Shown here: one piece after another, positions 44,729-53,345 of the stretch
Position numbering within the stretch: position 1 is the stretch's first letter
Layout of the letters: each line of letters opens with the position of its first letter
Assembly (NCBI GenBank): GCA_964497585.1
Contig: CAZCDS010000008.1
Coordinates: 83,359-147,358, forward strand
DNA: 64,000 nt
DNA from: CAZCDS01 sp964497585
GTDB taxonomy: Bacteria; Desulfobacterota; Desulfomonilia; Desulfomonilales; Desulfomonilaceae
Reading direction: 5' to 3'
Notes under the pieces: model-generated
What the model was told of the DNA's origin: nothing
The model's database searches: none
The model's input: only the letters and a program-made list of their open reading frames with translations
Made by a program: the position numbers and the translations under genes

Positions 44729-46084
44729 CTATATTCCGTAGGTCTTCCGTTTTCTCCAAAGGGTGGACTGGTCAATGCCAAGAACGTCCGCAGCCTCCTG
44801 CAAAGACGAGGTGGATGCGATGATCCGGCGGATATGAAGCTCCTCTATCAAGGCCAGGGACACTTTGTCCCCCAGCGATACGGAGCGGGGTGGAGAGGCA
44901 GCAATTTCCGGGAGATCTTCTCTCCCGATTTTCGCGCCGTGTCCGAGAATCACAGCCCCTTCCACCACGTTGCGAAGCTCCCTGACGTTGCCGGGCCAGC
45001 GGTGTGTCATCAGGAGCGTCGTTGCGTCTTGCGTGAAGCCGCTAAAGGTCTTGTGGTTGGCTTGGCAAAAGAAGGCAAGGAACTCCTGGGCGAGAGGCAT
45101 GATGTCCTCAGGCCTGTCTCGTAAAGGCGGGACCTCGATATTGATTACATTCAACCGGTAAAAAAGATCGTCGCGGAATCGCCCTTCCGCCACTCGCTCT
45201 TCCAGATTGGCGTTGCTAGCGGCGAGAATACGCACGTCAGCCCTCCGTATGGTGGGATCGCCAAGCCGCTCGTACTGCTTATCCTCGATAAACCGAAGCA
45301 GTTTCGTTTGCAATGAGGGAGCGAGATCACCGATCTCGTCCAGGAAGAGGGTGCCACCCTCGCAGAAGGCAATCCTCCCCGGGTTGTCACGGACAGCCCC
45401 AGTAAATGCGCCTTTCGCATGGCCGAAGAGTTCGCTTTCGAGCAGCTCGGGTGGCAACGCGGGACACGGCACGATCCCCATGGGTTTTCTGGAACGCGGG
45501 CTCCAATGGTGGATAGCCCGGGCGAACATCGACTTTCCGGTGCCGCTTTCCCCCCGCAAAAGAATCGTTGCGTCCGAACCGGCGGCCCTTCGAGCAGTGT
45601 CTATGATCCGCTCCATCAAGGCATTACGGCTGTGCAATCGTCCTTCCGGACCGAGACGTTCGACGCGCTGCCTCAGGACCGCCACCTGTGTCTCAAGATC
45701 CCTGACCCTGCGGATGCCTCCGATCACATGGCGAACCTGGTCGGGACTGAACGGTTTGGGGATGTAGTCCGTAGCTCCTCGCCGCATGGCCTCCACAGCG
45801 GTTTCGATGGAAGCATAGGCCGTGATAACCACGATCTTCATCCAGGGCGAGTCGACAAGCAACAAGGGGATCAAATCCATGCCGCTCTCATACCCTAAAC
45901 GCAGATCCACGAAAGCCACGTCAAAGGACCGGCGCTTTGCTTCGTCAATGGCGTCGGAGAACGTGCTCACGGCAATGACCGTGTGGCCCTCTGCAGCCAA
46001 GCAGTAGGAGAGGGTCTTACGGATGTTCGGTTCATCGTCCACCACGAGCACGTTCAAAAGCAGAGGCTGGGATTGTTCATTCAT
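44729..46084 (-). CDS. Sigma-54-dependent response regulator (AlgB/NtrC type)
   Basis: Protein of 451 residues. It has a receiver domain (about 10-125; VLVVDDEPNIRKT, Asp in VAFVDLRLGYESGMD, Lys in IPKPFSP). The AAA+ domain has Walker A GESGTGKSMFARAIH, the sigma-54 contact loop GAFTGA near residue 226, and the Walker B region GGTLFLDEIGDL. The C-terminal helix-turn-helix is SLQEAADVLGIDQSTLWRKR. The HTH and receiver look like AlgB, whose partner kinase is KinB. The intact GAFTGA loop means it can drive sigma-54 promoters, and one lies 117 bases downstream with two palindromic sites between. The ATG at 46084 (MNEQSQ) is chosen over a longer reading from 46132. It is probably regulated apart from the operon it controls. 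Confidence 0.95.
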   Translation of the reverse strand: MNEQSQPLLLNVLVVDDEPNIRKTLSYCLAAEGHTVIAVSTFSDAIDEAKRRSFDVAFVDLRLGYESGMDLIPLLLVDSPWMKIVVITAYASIETAVEAMRRGATDYIPKPFSPDQVRHVIGGIRRVRDLETQVAVLRQRVERLGPEGRLHSRNALMERIIDTARRAAGSDATILLRGESGTGKSMFARAIHHWSPRSRKPMGIVPCPALPPELLESELFGHAKGAFTGAVRDNPGRIAFCEGGTLFLDEIGDLAPSLQTKLLRFIEDKQYERLGDPTIRRADVRILAASNANLEERVAEGRFRDDLFYRLNVINIEVPPLRDRPEDIMPLAQEFLAFFCQANHKTFSGFTQDATTLLMTHRWPGNVRELRNVVEGAVILGHGAKIGREDLPEIAASPPRSVSLGDKVSLALIEELHIRRIIASTSSLQEAADVLGIDQSTLWRKRKTYGI

Positions 46085-46456
46085 TCTCGTCCGTCTCCGT
46101 ACCGGAATTCGCGTGCCAACTGCGGGAAGCACAGGCTGCAGAAAAACCGGGCCGCAATGAAATTACCTTAGCATATCAAGGAGATCTTGTAACAAGACAA
46201 ATCTCCACGGACTGCAGGGATCGCGCTGAACGCCTACGAAATGCTCCCAGATTGCCGTTCCTTTGCGGATGCGCTTTCTAATGATTGATATCAATTCGCA
46301 AAGAAATACATACCTCGGTGGCCTACACAAGACGACTGATCACGCCGAGGCGTGGTCAGTGGCACCCCTAGGCTTCCATGGGGCACAAACGTGGGGTGCC
46401 CCGGATCTGCGATCGCACATCCGGGTCTTCATGCTCCGACCCCGAGCCCCTTAATC

Positions 46457-46474
46457 TGATCGCGCATTGGTATT
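46457..46474. repeat. Short dispersed repeat, copy at 46457
   Basis: TGATCGCGCATTGGTATT matches TGATAGCGCATTGGTATT at 33523-33540 at 17 of 18 positions. A poorer relative, AAAGCGCATCGGTATC, lies at 32045-32060 at the transposase break. Confidence 0.5.
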
Positions 46475-46493
46475 CAGTGGGCCTAGCCTCCTT

Positions 46494-46524
46494 CCCCCCT
46501 TGAAGAAAGGGGTAGGGGGATTTT
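46494..46524. repeat. CCCCCCTT...AAAGGGGTAGGGGG palindromic repeat
   Basis: A run of C followed by TTGAAGAAAGGGGTAGGGGG forms an imperfect hairpin. The same kind of C-rich/G-rich palindrome is a common dispersed element in related genomes. It lies in the spacer upstream of the activator gene. Confidence 0.4.
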
Positions 46525-46627
46525 ATCTTTCGGAGGGTTGGGCTGAAAGCCCCGTCGAAATTCAGGGTAAGGGGAAAAGGTACAATTGTGCCACGCGGCA
46601 CGTGCTTTGAAGGAGGTTGCGTTGCGG

Positions 46628-48502
46628 TCACCGCTTCTTGAACCTGATCCGAGCTTCCGTCCCCGCGTCTCTCACTACTTCCATCTGTCCCTTCAACTGC
46701 TCCACGAACGTATTAACCAATTCCAATCCCAGTGACTGCGGATCCTTCAGGTCAACGTCTTCCGGTATCCCCACTCCGTCATCCTTGACCATCAGCTCGA
46801 ACTCCTCCTCTCCCGTCGACCTCAGGGATACTGTGATCTCGCCTTCATTCCTGTCCGGAAAAGCGTGTTTCAGACTGTTGGAGACCAGTTCGGTTATCAG
46901 GAAGCCGACAGGGATAGTCGTGTCGAGACTGAAGGAAAGGTCCTCCAACTCTTTCTTGATTTCTACGACCTTTCCCACATTGCTGATGGAAGCGATGAGA
47001 TAATCCAGCAGGTTGCCTATATATTCGTCGCTTCTTATATCAGCTAGGCGCTCCGATCGGTAGAGTAAATCGTGCGCGAGAGCCATCGATCGTATTCGAG
47101 TTTGAGCATCGGTAAACATCTTCCTATGAACTCTGTCAGTGGCAAACCCCGCCTGGAGACTGAGCAGGCTGTTCATAACCGCGAGGTTGTTCTTGACGCG
47201 ATGGTGGATTTCCCTTAGCAAGACATCTTTCTCTCGGAGTGCCTTGGCGAGTCCTTCATTTGCTTCCTGGCGAGCTTCCCTTGCGAGTTTCAGGTCCGAG
47301 ATGTCCGATATGCTCACGCGACATCCCGTGACCTGCCCTTCCGCGTCGTACTGGGGCACTCCTTCAAGCCGAGAATAGAACTCGCCACCGTCCTTTGAGC
47401 GGAGTCTGATTTCACAGGTCTCTTTGGATAGGGTCTCATGGAGCGTCTGCCAAAAAAAATAGTAGGCATCCTGGCTATCCTCGCAAATGTAATCGGAAAA
47501 CCGTTGGTTTATAATGGAGTCTCTTTCGACTCCCAGGAGACGACACGCAGTCAAATTCGCCTCCCGTACCAATCCGTCCTCTCCTATGGTCACGTACCCG
47601 TTCGGGGCAAAATCGTACAGATCCAGATACTTGTCCTTGAGGGACTCCGTCTCGGATTGCGCCCGGCGCAAATCCTCGTTTTGTGTTTCCAACTCGATTT
47701 GATGGGTTCTCAGATCTTCCTCGACCATCCTGGCCTGGGTAATATCTGTAATCAGGCCCACGAATCCTTTGATGTTTCCTTCGCTGCCGGTATGTGGTAC
47801 GTAGTGGACCCTTACATTCCGCGTAACGCCGTCCTTGAAGGTCACCGTGTTTTCGTAGGAGACCTCCCGACCTGACAGCGCCTGTTTGATATGTTCCCGG
47901 ACTGTTTCCCCGTACTGATTCTGTCCGATAACCTCTTCGATGGTGCGTCCCCTCACGTCTTCCCCTGCTCCACCCCACCACCGCTTATGAATCTCGTTGT
48001 TGAATTCAAAGACCCCGTCAGCGTTCACGTATACAACCGCGACGGGCAACGCGTTGATCACCAGGTCCAGTAGATCGCAAACATCCCGTAGCTCCCGTTC
48101 CATCTGATGCTTGTACAGTGCCATCGCGATTGTGCGAGCCAGGTCGAGAGACGATATGGGTTTGGACACAAAGGCGTACGGCTCTGTGGCCTTGGCCCGG
48201 TCGAACAGGTCGGACCTCTCGGAATAGCCGGTCAGGTATACTATTGCGGTATCAAGCTGATCTCGGATGCGCCGCGCCGCGTCGATCCCATCCATCTCGT
48301 CACTGAGTTTAATGTCCATCAGCACCAGGTCGGGTTTGGTCTCTTCGGCAATGCGGACGGCTTCCTCACCCGAATCCGTCTTGCCCACGACCTCGTACCC
48401 CTGTGCCTTCAGACGTCGCTCCAAGTCTTTGGAGAGGATAATTTCATCTTCCACAACGAGGATGCGGGATTGAGCTTCAACGGGACGATCACACTGTTCC
48501 AT
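46628..48502 (-). CDS. Receiver-PAS-PAS histidine kinase (HisKA_2 type)
   Basis: Soluble protein of 624 residues. It begins with a receiver domain (about 13-130; ILVVEDEIILSKDLERRL, Asp in LVLMDIKLSDEMDGID, Lys in FVSKPIS). A first PAS domain (about 145-270), a coiled coil, and a second PAS (about 295-420) follow. The kinase core has HisKA_2 phospho-His in LLREIHHRVKNNLAVMNSLL, N box ITELVSNSLKHAFP and G1 VKDDGVGIP. No membrane segment is seen, so signals are cytoplasmic, perhaps redox or ligand through PAS. Output partners are not obvious. It lies 187 bases after the CheB-CheR-PAS gene on the same strand; the two may be linked but the spacer holds hairpins. Confidence 0.93.
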   Translation of the reverse strand: MEQCDRPVEAQSRILVVEDEIILSKDLERRLKAQGYEVVGKTDSGEEAVRIAEETKPDLVLMDIKLSDEMDGIDAARRIRDQLDTAIVYLTGYSERSDLFDRAKATEPYAFVSKPISSLDLARTIAMALYKHQMERELRDVCDLLDLVINALPVAVVYVNADGVFEFNNEIHKRWWGGAGEDVRGRTIEEVIGQNQYGETVREHIKQALSGREVSYENTVTFKDGVTRNVRVHYVPHTGSEGNIKGFVGLITDITQARMVEEDLRTHQIELETQNEDLRRAQSETESLKDKYLDLYDFAPNGYVTIGEDGLVREANLTACRLLGVERDSIINQRFSDYICEDSQDAYYFFWQTLHETLSKETCEIRLRSKDGGEFYSRLEGVPQYDAEGQVTGCRVSISDISDLKLAREARQEANEGLAKALREKDVLLREIHHRVKNNLAVMNSLLSLQAGFATDRVHRKMFTDAQTRIRSMALAHDLLYRSERLADIRSDEYIGNLLDYLIASISNVGKVVEIKKELEDLSFSLDTTIPVGFLITELVSNSLKHAFPDRNEGEITVSLRSTGEEEFELMVKDDGVGIPEDVDLKDPQSLGLELVNTFVEQLKGQMEVVRDAGTEARIRFKKR

Positions 48503-48551
48503 GGGAAGACCCTCCCTTCAGGGGTGTCTCATTGCCTCCGGGACTTTCCCC

Positions 48552-48574
48552 GTTCCCAGGCAGCGCCTGGGAAC
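48552..48574. repeat. Hairpin repeat (GTTCCCAGGC stem)
   Basis: GTTCCCAGGC (48552-48561), loop AGC, GCCTGGGAAC (48565-48574): a perfect 10-bp stem. Hairpins with this wording are dispersed in many bacterial genomes. Confidence 0.6.
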
Positions 48575-48590
48575 CAGAGGAAACGACTGG

Positions 48591-48610
48591 ATTCCTGCTT
48601 CCGCAGGAAT
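48591..48610. repeat. Hairpin repeat (ATTCCTGC stem)
   Basis: ATTCCTGC, loop TTCC, GCAGGAAT: a perfect 8-bp stem 16 bases from the previous hairpin. It resembles the ATTCCGGC repeat at 51946-51973. Confidence 0.6.
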
Positions 48611-48689
48611 GACGATGAAGAATGCCCGTCCCTGACCCGTACGTCACTGTAGTTGTGCCGGTGAGCACCGAGCACGCAGAGGGTCGGCT

Positions 48690-51600
48690 TCACTTACGGG
48701 ATTTCTTAGTCCCGGTAATATCCCTCACCACGCTGACGATGCCAATTGCTCGGCCGTTTTGATCTTTCAAGAGCGATACCGTGTGACGGGTCGGGAAGAC
48801 CTCACTGTTCTTTCTTTTCAGCTCGAATGAGAACTCTGCGGTCTCTCCCTTGTCAGAGGCTCGTTTGATCCTTTCGCCGAATTCCATGTAGTGGTCATGA
48901 TCTACATGCAATACCTCCGTGGATCGACCCACCACTTCCTCCTTGTTGTACCCCAACATCTTCTCCGCGGCCGGATTCATGTTTTGGACAATTCTCTCCG
49001 GATTGACTACGAGAATCGCATCCGGCAACGACTGGAACATGCCCTCCAACCAGAGCTGGGATTGCCTTACCTCCGTGGTGCATTCCTCCACACGGCTCTC
49101 GAGCTCGTCCCGGGATTGCTTCAGCTCTTGCTCCATCCTCTTTCGCTCTGTGATATCCACGAAGGTGATCACCACACCGTCGATCACATTCTCAACGGTC
49201 CGATAGGGGAGTATACGCATCTGGTGCCACCGGCCGTCTTTGGTCTGGACCTCCAGCTCTTTGGTTACCAGCTTCCTGAGTACTTCCTTGGCGTCTTCAA
49301 CCAGACCATCGTACGCTATGTTGGATACGATGTGACTGACGGGTCGGCCGATGTCGGTCTGTATGAGATTGATGAAGTCGGTGACGGTGGGGGTGAACCG
49401 TTGAATGTTGAGATCCTTGTCCAGGAAGATGGTACCTATTTCGGTACTGGCGAGGAGGTTATTGAGGTCGTTGCTGGTTTTGGACAATTCCTCTATCTTC
49501 TGCTGATGCTCCGCGTTTACGGTCGTCAGTTCCTCGTTGACCGACTGCAGCTCCTCTTTGGAAGTCTCCAATTCTTCGTTCGTACTTTGCAGCTCTTCGT
49601 TGGAGGACTGCAACTCCTCATTGGTTGACTTGAGCTCTTCGTTGGAGGTTTCCAGTTCCTCAATGGTGGTCTGAAGATATTCCCTCGTAGACCTGAGCTC
49701 CTGTTCGAGCTGCCGAATCCTCGGATGCTCTTCCGCTTCAGGAGATTCAGGCACGCCGGCCAACGGCTTGGTGCTTTCTTCAGAAACAACGTCCTCGAAG
49801 ATCACGATCAGCGTTCCTTTCATGGACGGCGGTTCCGAAACGGGCTTCACCACCAGATCGACAAGTTGTTGTCCTCCATTGGTCTTTACCAGCAAACGTT
49901 CCGACCGGACGGCGATATTCTGAACAGACGCTTTTCTGACGGCCGTTGCCAGTTCAAGTCTCAAGCCTTCCCTCGCCATTGCCAGAATATCCGAGGGGAA
50001 TTCTCCGGACGCGGGTTCAAGATATTTTCCCACCTTGCCCAGGACGTAGAGTATTTCGTTCCTCTCATTTATGATTACCGCGGCGGGTCCGTAGTCATTG
50101 AGGATGATTCGTTCTGCTGCATGGCGGAGATTCGGTTTGTGCGCGCGTTCAACAAATCCCTCGCCGCGCCCGCTTTCCCTGCGTTCCACTACGGGACGTG
50201 GCACAAGGTCAATTACGGGTCTCTCCAGCAGCTCCGCGTCCTTACGTCGAAAGACCTTCCATTTTCTGTCCACCACCGAGAAAAAGTCGGAGAACTCTCC
50301 TATGGTCTCTGAGGAGCCGAGAAAGAGATAACCGTCTTTCCTGAGGGCGTAGTGGAAGAGCGGCAGCACCTTCTTCTGAAGCTCTCCTCCAAGGTAGATG
50401 AGGAGGTTGCGGCAGCTTATCAGGTCGATCTTCGAGAAGGGCGGGTCGGTGATCACATTCTGCGCGGCAAAGACCACCATATCCCGGATTTCCTTGCTGA
50501 CCCGATGGAAACTGTCTTCTTTGGTGAAGTAACGGTCCAGAACCTCCTGGGGCACGTCAACGGAGATGCTTGCCGGATAGAGACCCAGGCGAGCCGTTTC
50601 AATACCGTCGTTGTCTATGTCGGTGGCAAAGACCTGGACGCTAAACTCTTGGCTCATACGTTTCATGACATCGCGGCAGAGCATTGCGATTGAATATGCC
50701 TCTTCTCCCGTCGCGCATCCGGGAACCCAAATCCTTATTGTTTGATCCGGCGACCTCTGTTCAAAGAGTTTCGTGATCGCTTTCTCTTTCAAAACGTCAA
50801 AAGCGTCCTTGTCTCTGAAGAAACTGGTGACCCCGATGAGCAGCTCTTTGAAGAGTGTGTCTGCCTCTCTGGGGTCTTCCTGGAGGTAGCGAACGTAGTC
50901 GGATAATTTCGTGATCCGATGTAGGGCCATCCTCCGGTCGATACGCCGGAGAATCGTATTATGCTTGTAATGGGAGAAGTCGTGGCCGGTCCGGGAGCGA
51001 ACCAGGATGAACACCTTGTTGAGCAGTTCACTCTCCTTGGGAAGCGGCTTGGCTGCCTTGCCGGGTATCTTGAAAACCGCGTGCGACACGTACGCAATGA
51101 GCTGCTCCGGCATCTCGTTCGGAGGCAGGATGTAGTCCGCCAGTCCCGTGGCGACCGCATTTCGCGGCATGCCGTCATACTTGGCTGAGTCAGGCTCTTG
51201 GACCATGGCCATGCCGCCTTCGCCTTTGACGGCTCTCAAGCCCAGGGCCCCCTCGGTGCCGGTCCCGGAAAGGACGATGCAGATCGCTCTCTCTTTCTGA
51301 TCCTCGGCAAGGGATCGGAAGAAGTAATCAATAGGGGTTCTGAGCCCTGGTACTTCCGTCGGTTCCAGGAGGTGCAGTTTCCCGTGCAGGATCGCCATAT
51401 ACCGGTTCGGAGGGATAACGAAGATCGTATTGGGCTCCAAGGGCATCGCGTCTTCCACCTCCATCACGTCCATGGAGGTGTAACGCCGGACCAGTTCGCT
51501 CAGGATGCTCCTGTGGGTCGGGTCCAAATGCTGAACCAGAACGAACGCGATCCCAGAGTCGGACGGCATGTGGGTGAAGAACTGCTCAAACGCCTCGAGC

Positions 51601-51758
51601 CCTCCAGCGGAAGCTCCAATACCCACTACCGGGAGATGGTCGGCGATAATGGTTTCATTGACGGGTTCGGGAGGCTTCTTAGGAGTTTTCTTACGGGGTT
51701 TCCTGGGTGTCTTTTTGGAAGTCTTCCCGGAGGTGTCGTCCTTTTTCTTCCTGGGCAT
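48690..51758 (-). CDS. CheB-CheR-PAS fusion protein
   Basis: Protein of 1022 residues. A basic, Lys-rich N-terminal tail of about 35 residues is followed by a CheB methylesterase domain: VVGIGASAGGLEAFEQFF (catalytic Ser), VLVQHLDPTH (His), and GTGTEGALGLRAV, where the usual catalytic Asp position holds Glu. A CheR methyltransferase domain follows (about 240-500; WVPGCATGEEAYSIAMLC). Then come a PAS-like linker, a long coiled coil built on repeated SNEELxSTNEELQ heptads (about 680-760), and two PAS domains. There is no kinase domain at the end. Stand-alone fusions of this sort are common, but their targets are mostly unknown. No other chemotaxis gene is in the window. Confidence 0.93.
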   Translation of the reverse strand: MPRKKKDDTSGKTSKKTPRKPRKKTPKKPPEPVNETIIADHLPVVGIGASAGGLEAFEQFFTHMPSDSGIAFVLVQHLDPTHRSILSELVRRYTSMDVMEVEDAMPLEPNTIFVIPPNRYMAILHGKLHLLEPTEVPGLRTPIDYFFRSLAEDQKERAICIVLSGTGTEGALGLRAVKGEGGMAMVQEPDSAKYDGMPRNAVATGLADYILPPNEMPEQLIAYVSHAVFKIPGKAAKPLPKESELLNKVFILVRSRTGHDFSHYKHNTILRRIDRRMALHRITKLSDYVRYLQEDPREADTLFKELLIGVTSFFRDKDAFDVLKEKAITKLFEQRSPDQTIRIWVPGCATGEEAYSIAMLCRDVMKRMSQEFSVQVFATDIDNDGIETARLGLYPASISVDVPQEVLDRYFTKEDSFHRVSKEIRDMVVFAAQNVITDPPFSKIDLISCRNLLIYLGGELQKKVLPLFHYALRKDGYLFLGSSETIGEFSDFFSVVDRKWKVFRRKDAELLERPVIDLVPRPVVERRESGRGEGFVERAHKPNLRHAAERIILNDYGPAAVIINERNEILYVLGKVGKYLEPASGEFPSDILAMAREGLRLELATAVRKASVQNIAVRSERLLVKTNGGQQLVDLVVKPVSEPPSMKGTLIVIFEDVVSEESTKPLAGVPESPEAEEHPRIRQLEQELRSTREYLQTTIEELETSNEELKSTNEELQSSNEELQSTNEELETSKEELQSVNEELTTVNAEHQQKIEELSKTSNDLNNLLASTEIGTIFLDKDLNIQRFTPTVTDFINLIQTDIGRPVSHIVSNIAYDGLVEDAKEVLRKLVTKELEVQTKDGRWHQMRILPYRTVENVIDGVVITFVDITERKRMEQELKQSRDELESRVEECTTEVRQSQLWLEGMFQSLPDAILVVNPERIVQNMNPAAEKMLGYNKEEVVGRSTEVLHVDHDHYMEFGERIKRASDKGETAEFSFELKRKNSEVFPTRHTVSLLKDQNGRAIGIVSVVRDITGTKKSRK

Positions 51759-51945
51759 CGTGCTCCCTCCCGGCGCGGCATAGGGCAGTTTTACAAAGGT
51801 ACATCTACACCTCTCTTATGATGCCACATAGCCTGCCATATCGGAAGCCCGCAATCAAGGGAGGTACAAGAATTCGGAACTATTAACTTGGCAAAGATCC
51901 ACCGAGCCAAGGGTTAGAAATTAAGGCTCCGGGAGCGATGTAATA

Positions 51946-51973
51946 CGTCATTCCGGCGTTCGCCGGAATGACG
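51946..51973. repeat. REP-like hairpin (CGTCATTCCGGCG stem)
   Basis: CGTCATTCCGGCG and CGCCGGAATGACG are perfect 13-bp inverted arms around TT. The CGTCATTCCGGC arm is typical of dispersed REP-type hairpins. Confidence 0.7.
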
Positions 51974-52146
51974 AACCGACAAAGCCGACTCTAAGCATTA
52001 AGTTAGCACCTATGTCTCCCTGTCCCCCTTTTTCCAACGGGTGAACTGGCCTTGCCACCGTTGAACGTACGGGAGCGCGGACAGACGTGACTCGCCCTCT
52101 ATCTTCGGCCACCCTCCAATTTAGATTCTAAGGTGGCCGAGCGGTG

Positions 52147-52173
52147 GTAGGACCGGCATCTTGCCGGTCCTAC
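52147..52173. repeat. REP-like hairpin (GTAGGACCGGCA stem)
   Basis: GTAGGACCGGCA, loop TCT, TGCCGGTCCTAC: a perfect 12-bp stem. It may also act as a transcript end for the phosphoribosyltransferase gene, whose stop is 83 bases away, but there is no T-run. Confidence 0.7.
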
Positions 52174-52255
52174 TGTCCGCTAAGGGGCCCGGCCGTATAA
52201 CGTCCCTGCCGCCCGCACAAAGAGTGCTATATGGGTTTGATCAGCCAGACAGGCT

Positions 52256-52942
52256 CTAAAGCATCTCCTGGTGTCTTATCAAGATGTCTCGGACTTCATC
52301 ATCGGTCAGGTCGTGAAAATCCTCGTAGAAGGATGCCACGGCAAAGGGAGGGAACTCCTGAACGTAAAGAATGTGAACCTCGTCGAACAAATCCTCAACC
52401 CGGAGTACCGAGTCCCACGGCGACACGGGAACGCAGAGCGTGAGCGATCTCGGCTCCAGGTCGCGGATCATTCCGGCCGCGGCTATCATGGTGTACCCAG
52501 TCGCGAGTCCGTCATCCACCATGTACACGTCCAGGCCCGTTACGCTGTGCTCCTTGTCGGATACGCGGTACTCCTGGGCGCGGCGACGGATTTCTCGCTC
52601 GACCTCGCTGGTTGTGGCGTCGATCTCGGAATCCGACAGAGACAGGTACTTCACCATGTCCTCGTTGAGAACTCGGTGCCCGTCAACGGTCACCGCGCCG
52701 AAGCCCGCCTCAGGGCGATCGGGGATGGGGAGCTTCCGGACAACGGTGATATCGAGCGGCGAGTTCAGCCGCTCAGCGAGCCCCGCAGCCACCGGCACGC
52801 CACCCCGGGGCAGAGCCAATACGAGGGCCTCCTCCCCAGGGGCCGGGCCGAGGAAGTCGGCAAGCTTGACACCTGCATCACTGCGATCCCGAAAGGCAGG
52901 AAACGGGTGTGTGACATACTTGAGGACATGGGTTTTTGCCAT
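52256..52942 (-). CDS. Phosphoribosyltransferase-family protein
   Basis: Protein of 228 residues with a type I PRTase fold. LVLALPRGGVPVAAGLAERL is the early loop and VYMVDDGLATGYTM is the PRPP-binding signature (DDGLATG). Proteins of this size with ALPRGGVPV form a family often found beside dienelactone-hydrolase-like genes; the base or acceptor is not known. The start is the ATG at 52942; a GTG at 52954 is possible. It is a single gene on the strand. Confidence 0.87.
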   Translation of the reverse strand: MAKTHVLKYVTHPFPAFRDRSDAGVKLADFLGPAPGEEALVLALPRGGVPVAAGLAERLNSPLDITVVRKLPIPDRPEAGFGAVTVDGHRVLNEDMVKYLSLSDSEIDATTSEVEREIRRRAQEYRVSDKEHSVTGLDVYMVDDGLATGYTMIAAAGMIRDLEPRSLTLCVPVSPWDSVLRVEDLFDEVHILYVQEFPPFAVASFYEDFHDLTDDEVRDILIRHQEML

Positions 52943-53022
52943 GGTACGGGCCACTGTACGCGACAGACAATCGATATGGCAAGGAGGCCGAAAAACGCCT
53001 GCGGGAGGGTGATGAATGAAGT

Positions 53023-53265
53023 TTGATTGCTGCTGAACGGCTTCGGCGGGTCCACCCGGACGCCTGGGCCGTCATCTCCAACGGATATTCAAACGATCCT
53101 ATCATGGCCAATTTTCCGAGGTTCGGCTTCGAGGACGAGATTGCCAAGTCCTTTGCCGTAGAAGAACTCAGGGGAGTATTCCACCGGGTGCTCCACAATG
53201 CGCCAGAGGAGAAGGCCTGGCGAGAGTGGACCCACACTTCTGCCATCAATATCAAGTTTTCATAG
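53023..53265 (+). pseudogene. Stranded C-terminal part of a receiver domain
   Basis: An 80-residue open stretch reads AAERLRRVHPDAWAVISNGY, SNDPIMANFPRFGFEDEIAK and SFAVEELRGVFHRVL. This is the second half of a receiver domain of the type found at the end of hybrid kinases, including the conserved Lys in IAKSF. The part with the phospho-acceptor Asp is absent, and an in-frame stop lies just upstream (53017-53019). It is the remnant of a deleted hybrid kinase or regulator. Confidence 0.65.
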
Positions 53266-53317
53266 GCTGTTAAGCTTACACATTCAAAATTAGTTCCAAT
53301 TTTTGACGTAAATACCC

Positions 53318-53345
53318 TTGACATAAGATGATATCATCATATAGT
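53318..53345 (+). promoter_or_regulatory. Strong sigma-70-type promoter
   Basis: TTGACA (53318-53323), a 16-bp spacer, TATAGT (53340-53345). The -35 is consensus and the -10 is close. Transcription would start near 53352 and run into the gene at 53622. Confidence 0.7.
53327..53338. promoter_or_regulatory. Candidate operator palindrome inside the promoter spacer
   Basis: GATGATATCATC is a perfect 12-bp palindrome lying wholly between the -35 and -10 hexamers at 53318-53345. A protein bound here would block RNA polymerase, so a repressor site is likely. Confidence 0.5.

Larger units (their letters stand above)
46085..46627. other. Intergenic region with repeats, no gene seen
   Basis: About 540 bases upstream of the activator gene and downstream of the next kinase. 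It contains CTTGTAACAAG, an 11-bp palindrome at 46185-46195. It also contains a repeat motif (46457-46474) and a palindromic CCCCCTT/AAGGGG element near 46495-46522. A TGGCACG-like stretch at 46111-46117 lacks a proper -12 half, so it is not called a promoter. Confidence 0.45.
51759..52255. other. Intergenic region rich in hairpins
   Basis: About 500 bases between the phosphoribosyltransferase stop and the CheB-CheR-PAS start. It contains two strong palindromes (51946-51973 and 52147-52173) and no gene. Confidence 0.5.

Noticed and set aside
46105..46120. TGGCACGCGAATTCC as a second sigma-54 promoter before the activator gene
   Set aside because: The -12 half reads TTCC instead of TTGC, and the predicted start would leave almost no leader before the ATG at 46084.
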